From positions 62,001 through 126,000 of the forward strand of contig CAJYHL010000010.1 in NCBI GenBank assembly GCA_913774625.1: 64,000 nt of DNA. Direction: 5' to 3'. Both the position numbers and the translations under genes were made by a program. This document shows positions 62,512-64,000 of this stretch, one piece after another. How positions within the stretch are numbered: the stretch's first letter is position 1; each line of letters starts with the position of its first letter. Source of the stretch: an uncultured Acidovorax sp. Its GTDB lineage: Bacteria > Pseudomonadota > Gammaproteobacteria > Burkholderiales > Burkholderiaceae_C. The notes below the pieces were generated by a model. That model made no database searches, was not told the origin of the DNA, and worked only from the letters and a program-made list of their open reading frames with translations.

Positions 62512-63564
62512 ATGCACCATCGCTCATCCACACCCGCCTGGCAGGGCCTCACCCGCCGCGCCGCCACCTTCGCCACGGTGGCTGGCCTGCTGGCCGCGGG
62601 CCTGATCGCTCCCGGCATGGCCAGGGCCGAAGAGGGCAAGCTGCGCATCGCCCAGCAGTTCGGCATCGTCTATCTGCTGCTCAACGTGGCGCAGGAGCAG
62701 AAGCTGATCGAAAAGCACGGCAAGGCGGCGGGCGTGGACATCCAGGTCGAATTCCTGCAGCTTTCCGGCGGCTCGGCCGTGAACGAGGCGCTGCTGTCGG
62801 GCAGCATCGACATCGCAGGCGCCGGCGTGGGACCGCTCTTCACGCTGTGGGACCGCACGCGGGGCCGCCAGAACGTCAAGGGCGTGGCCTCGCTGGGCAA
62901 CTTCCCCTACTACCTGGTCAGCAACAACCCCCAGGTCAAGACCATCGCCGACTTCACCGACAAGGACCGCATCGCGCTGCCGGCCGTGGGCGTGTCGGTG
63001 CAGTCGCGCGTGCTGCAGTTCGCATCGGCCAAGCTCTGGGGCGACAAGGAATTCAACCGCCTCGACAGGCTGCAGGTGGCGGTGCCGCACCCCGACGCGG
63101 CGGCGGCCATCATCAAGGGCGGCACCGAGATCACCGCCCACTTCGGCAACCCGCCGTTCCAGGAGCAGGAGCTGGCGGGCAACCCGAAGGCCCATATCGT
63201 GCTCAATTCCTACGACGTGCTGGGCGGGCCGTCCTCGGCCACGGTGCTCTACGCCACCGAGAAATTCCGCAAGGAGAGCCCCAGGACCTACAAGGCCTTC
63301 ATCGAAGGCCTGAACGAGGCCGCGCAGTTCGTCGCCGCGAACCCCGAGAAGGCGGCCGACATCTACCTGAAGGTGACCGGCGCCAAGACCGACCGGGCCC
63401 TGCTGCTCAAGATCATCAAGAACCCCGAAGTGCAGTTCAAGGTGCAGCCCGAGAACACCCTGGGCCTGGGCCAGTTCCTGCAGCGCGTGGGCGCCATCAA
63501 GAACAAGCCCGAAGCGCTCAAGGACTATTTCTTCGACGACGCGCTGACCGCTCGCGGCAGCTGA
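62512..63564 (+). CDS. Sulfonate/taurine-type ABC transporter substrate-binding protein
   Basis: A 350-residue periplasmic binding protein of the SsuA/TauA/NrtA family. The signal peptide runs to about residue 39 (TVAGLLAAGLIAPGMARA, cleavage before EEGKLRIA). Then IAQQFGIVYLLLNVAQEQKL, FLQLSGGSAVNEALLSGSIDIAGAG and the hinge region appear in family order. The start at 62512 has AAGG upstream; an in-frame ATG at 62476 is less likely. It is followed 43 bp later by the ATPase gene. Confidence 0.9.
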   Translation: MHHRSSTPAWQGLTRRAATFATVAGLLAAGLIAPGMARAEEGKLRIAQQFGIVYLLLNVAQEQKLIEKHGKAAGVDIQVEFLQLSGGSAVNEALLSGSIDIAGAGVGPLFTLWDRTRGRQNVKGVASLGNFPYYLVSNNPQVKTIADFTDKDRIALPAVGVSVQSRVLQFASAKLWGDKEFNRLDRLQVAVPHPDAAAAIIKGGTEITAHFGNPPFQEQELAGNPKAHIVLNSYDVLGGPSSATVLYATEKFRKESPRTYKAFIEGLNEAAQFVAANPEKAADIYLKVTGAKTDRALLLKIIKNPEVQFKVQPENTLGLGQFLQRVGAIKNKPEALKDYFFDDALTARGS

Positions 63565-63607
63565 AGCCGGTGGGCGCGGGAAGGATGAAAGGAAAAGGGT
63601 GCGAGCG

Positions 63608-64000
63608 ATGCTGAGCATGCAACAACGCCTGGGACCGATGGCCGCTGCGCTGCTGGAGCGCGTGCGGGAAGAGATGGGCCCTTACGCCGACGGCGCTCCG
63701 GAGGGACCTGCGCCGCTGGCGCTGTCTTCTGCGGCGCAGGTATCCCGCCCGCAGGGCGATGCGGAAGCCGGCACGCAGGCCGGGTCGCCCCTGCTGCGCG
63801 TCGAGGGCGTCAGCATCGACTACCGCACGCCGCAGCGCGCCGTGCGGGCCACGCATCGCGTAGGCTTCGACGTGCATGCGGCCGACCGCCTGGTGCTGCT
63901 GGGCGCTTCGGGCTGCGGCAAATCGACCCTGCTCAAATCCATCGCCGGCTTCATCCCGCCCAGCGAAGGGCGCATCCTGCTGGACGGCAAGGCGGTGACG
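63608..64000 (+). CDS. ABC transporter ATP-binding protein (3' end outside window)
   Basis: The first 131 codons of an ATPase of the SsuB/TauB type. Walker A is LGASGCGKSTLLKSIAGF near residues 99-116; the Q-loop onward lies outside the window. An unusual N-terminal extension of about 65 residues precedes the normal ABC start (LLRVEGVSIDYRT). It may be real or may mean that translation starts further in. It belongs to the operon with the dioxygenase and binding protein; a permease gene is expected to follow. Confidence 0.87.
   Translation, partial: MLSMQQRLGPMAAALLERVREEMGPYADGAPEGPAPLALSSAAQVSRPQGDAEAGTQAGSPLLRVEGVSIDYRTPQRAVRATHRVGFDVHAADRLVLLGASGCGKSTLLKSIAGFIPPSEGRILLDGKAVT

Overview
The window is GC-rich (roughly two thirds or more G+C), gene-dense DNA. 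Gene content and protein sequences point to a betaproteobacterium of the family Comamonadaceae (Acidovorax or a close relative). This rests on recognising protein families and intergenic repeat types, not on a database search.

Layout. (1) 1-3753, minus strand: the 5' part of a Baeyer-Villiger monooxygenase, an AraC regulator and the fructose repressor FruR. (2) 3988-9460: a complete fructose PTS, fruB (EIIA-HPr-EI fusion), fruK and fruA, with two FruR-like operators in the divergent promoter region. (3) 9486-17853: a complete gamma-resorcylate (2,6-dihydroxybenzoate) pathway. GraF decarboxylates it to resorcinol, GraA plus GraD hydroxylate that to hydroxyquinol, GraB opens the ring to maleylacetate, and GraC reduces this to 3-oxoadipate. 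A MarR regulator (GraR), a LysR regulator and an aromatic-acid MFS transporter complete it. A perfect dyad probably bound by GraR lies in the graA/graR promoter region, with further copies inside both genes. (4) 17901-34843: mostly core genes (c-di-GMP enzymes, amn, dbpA, CDF transporter, dtd, ybeY, phoH, ruvA, ruvB), a small GntR/Bug/amidohydrolase operon, and a secreted lipoprotein protease between ruvA and ruvB.

(5) 34875-48779 is a type I-F CRISPR-Cas island with an unusual layout. From left to right it holds: a solitary two-repeat mini-array on the minus strand whose 32-nt spacer looks like the D-arm and anticodon arm of tRNA-Ile(GAU); a RelE/ParE-type toxin-antitoxin pair reading straight into that mini-array; csy1-csy2-csy3-csy4 on the plus strand; a leader with two IHF-like sites; a 65-repeat, 64-spacer array; and cas2-3 and cas1 on the opposite strand, convergent with the array. 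The tRNA-like guide beside a toxin-antitoxin pair is the most interesting object here. It resembles crRNA-like regulatory or antitoxin RNAs (CreA, CreR) rather than an ordinary defence spacer.

(6) 48857-64000: a histidine phosphatase, a DUF4136 lipoprotein, ttcA, a two-component system next to cstA and its small YbdD-type partner, a LysR/oxidoreductase pair, a pterin operon (folM-folB-folB), a MidA-like methyltransferase, and the start of a TauD-dioxygenase plus sulfonate/taurine-type ABC transporter operon that runs off the right edge.

No rRNA, complete tRNA gene, insertion sequence or prophage was seen. Several dispersed intergenic repeats and palindromes are listed.
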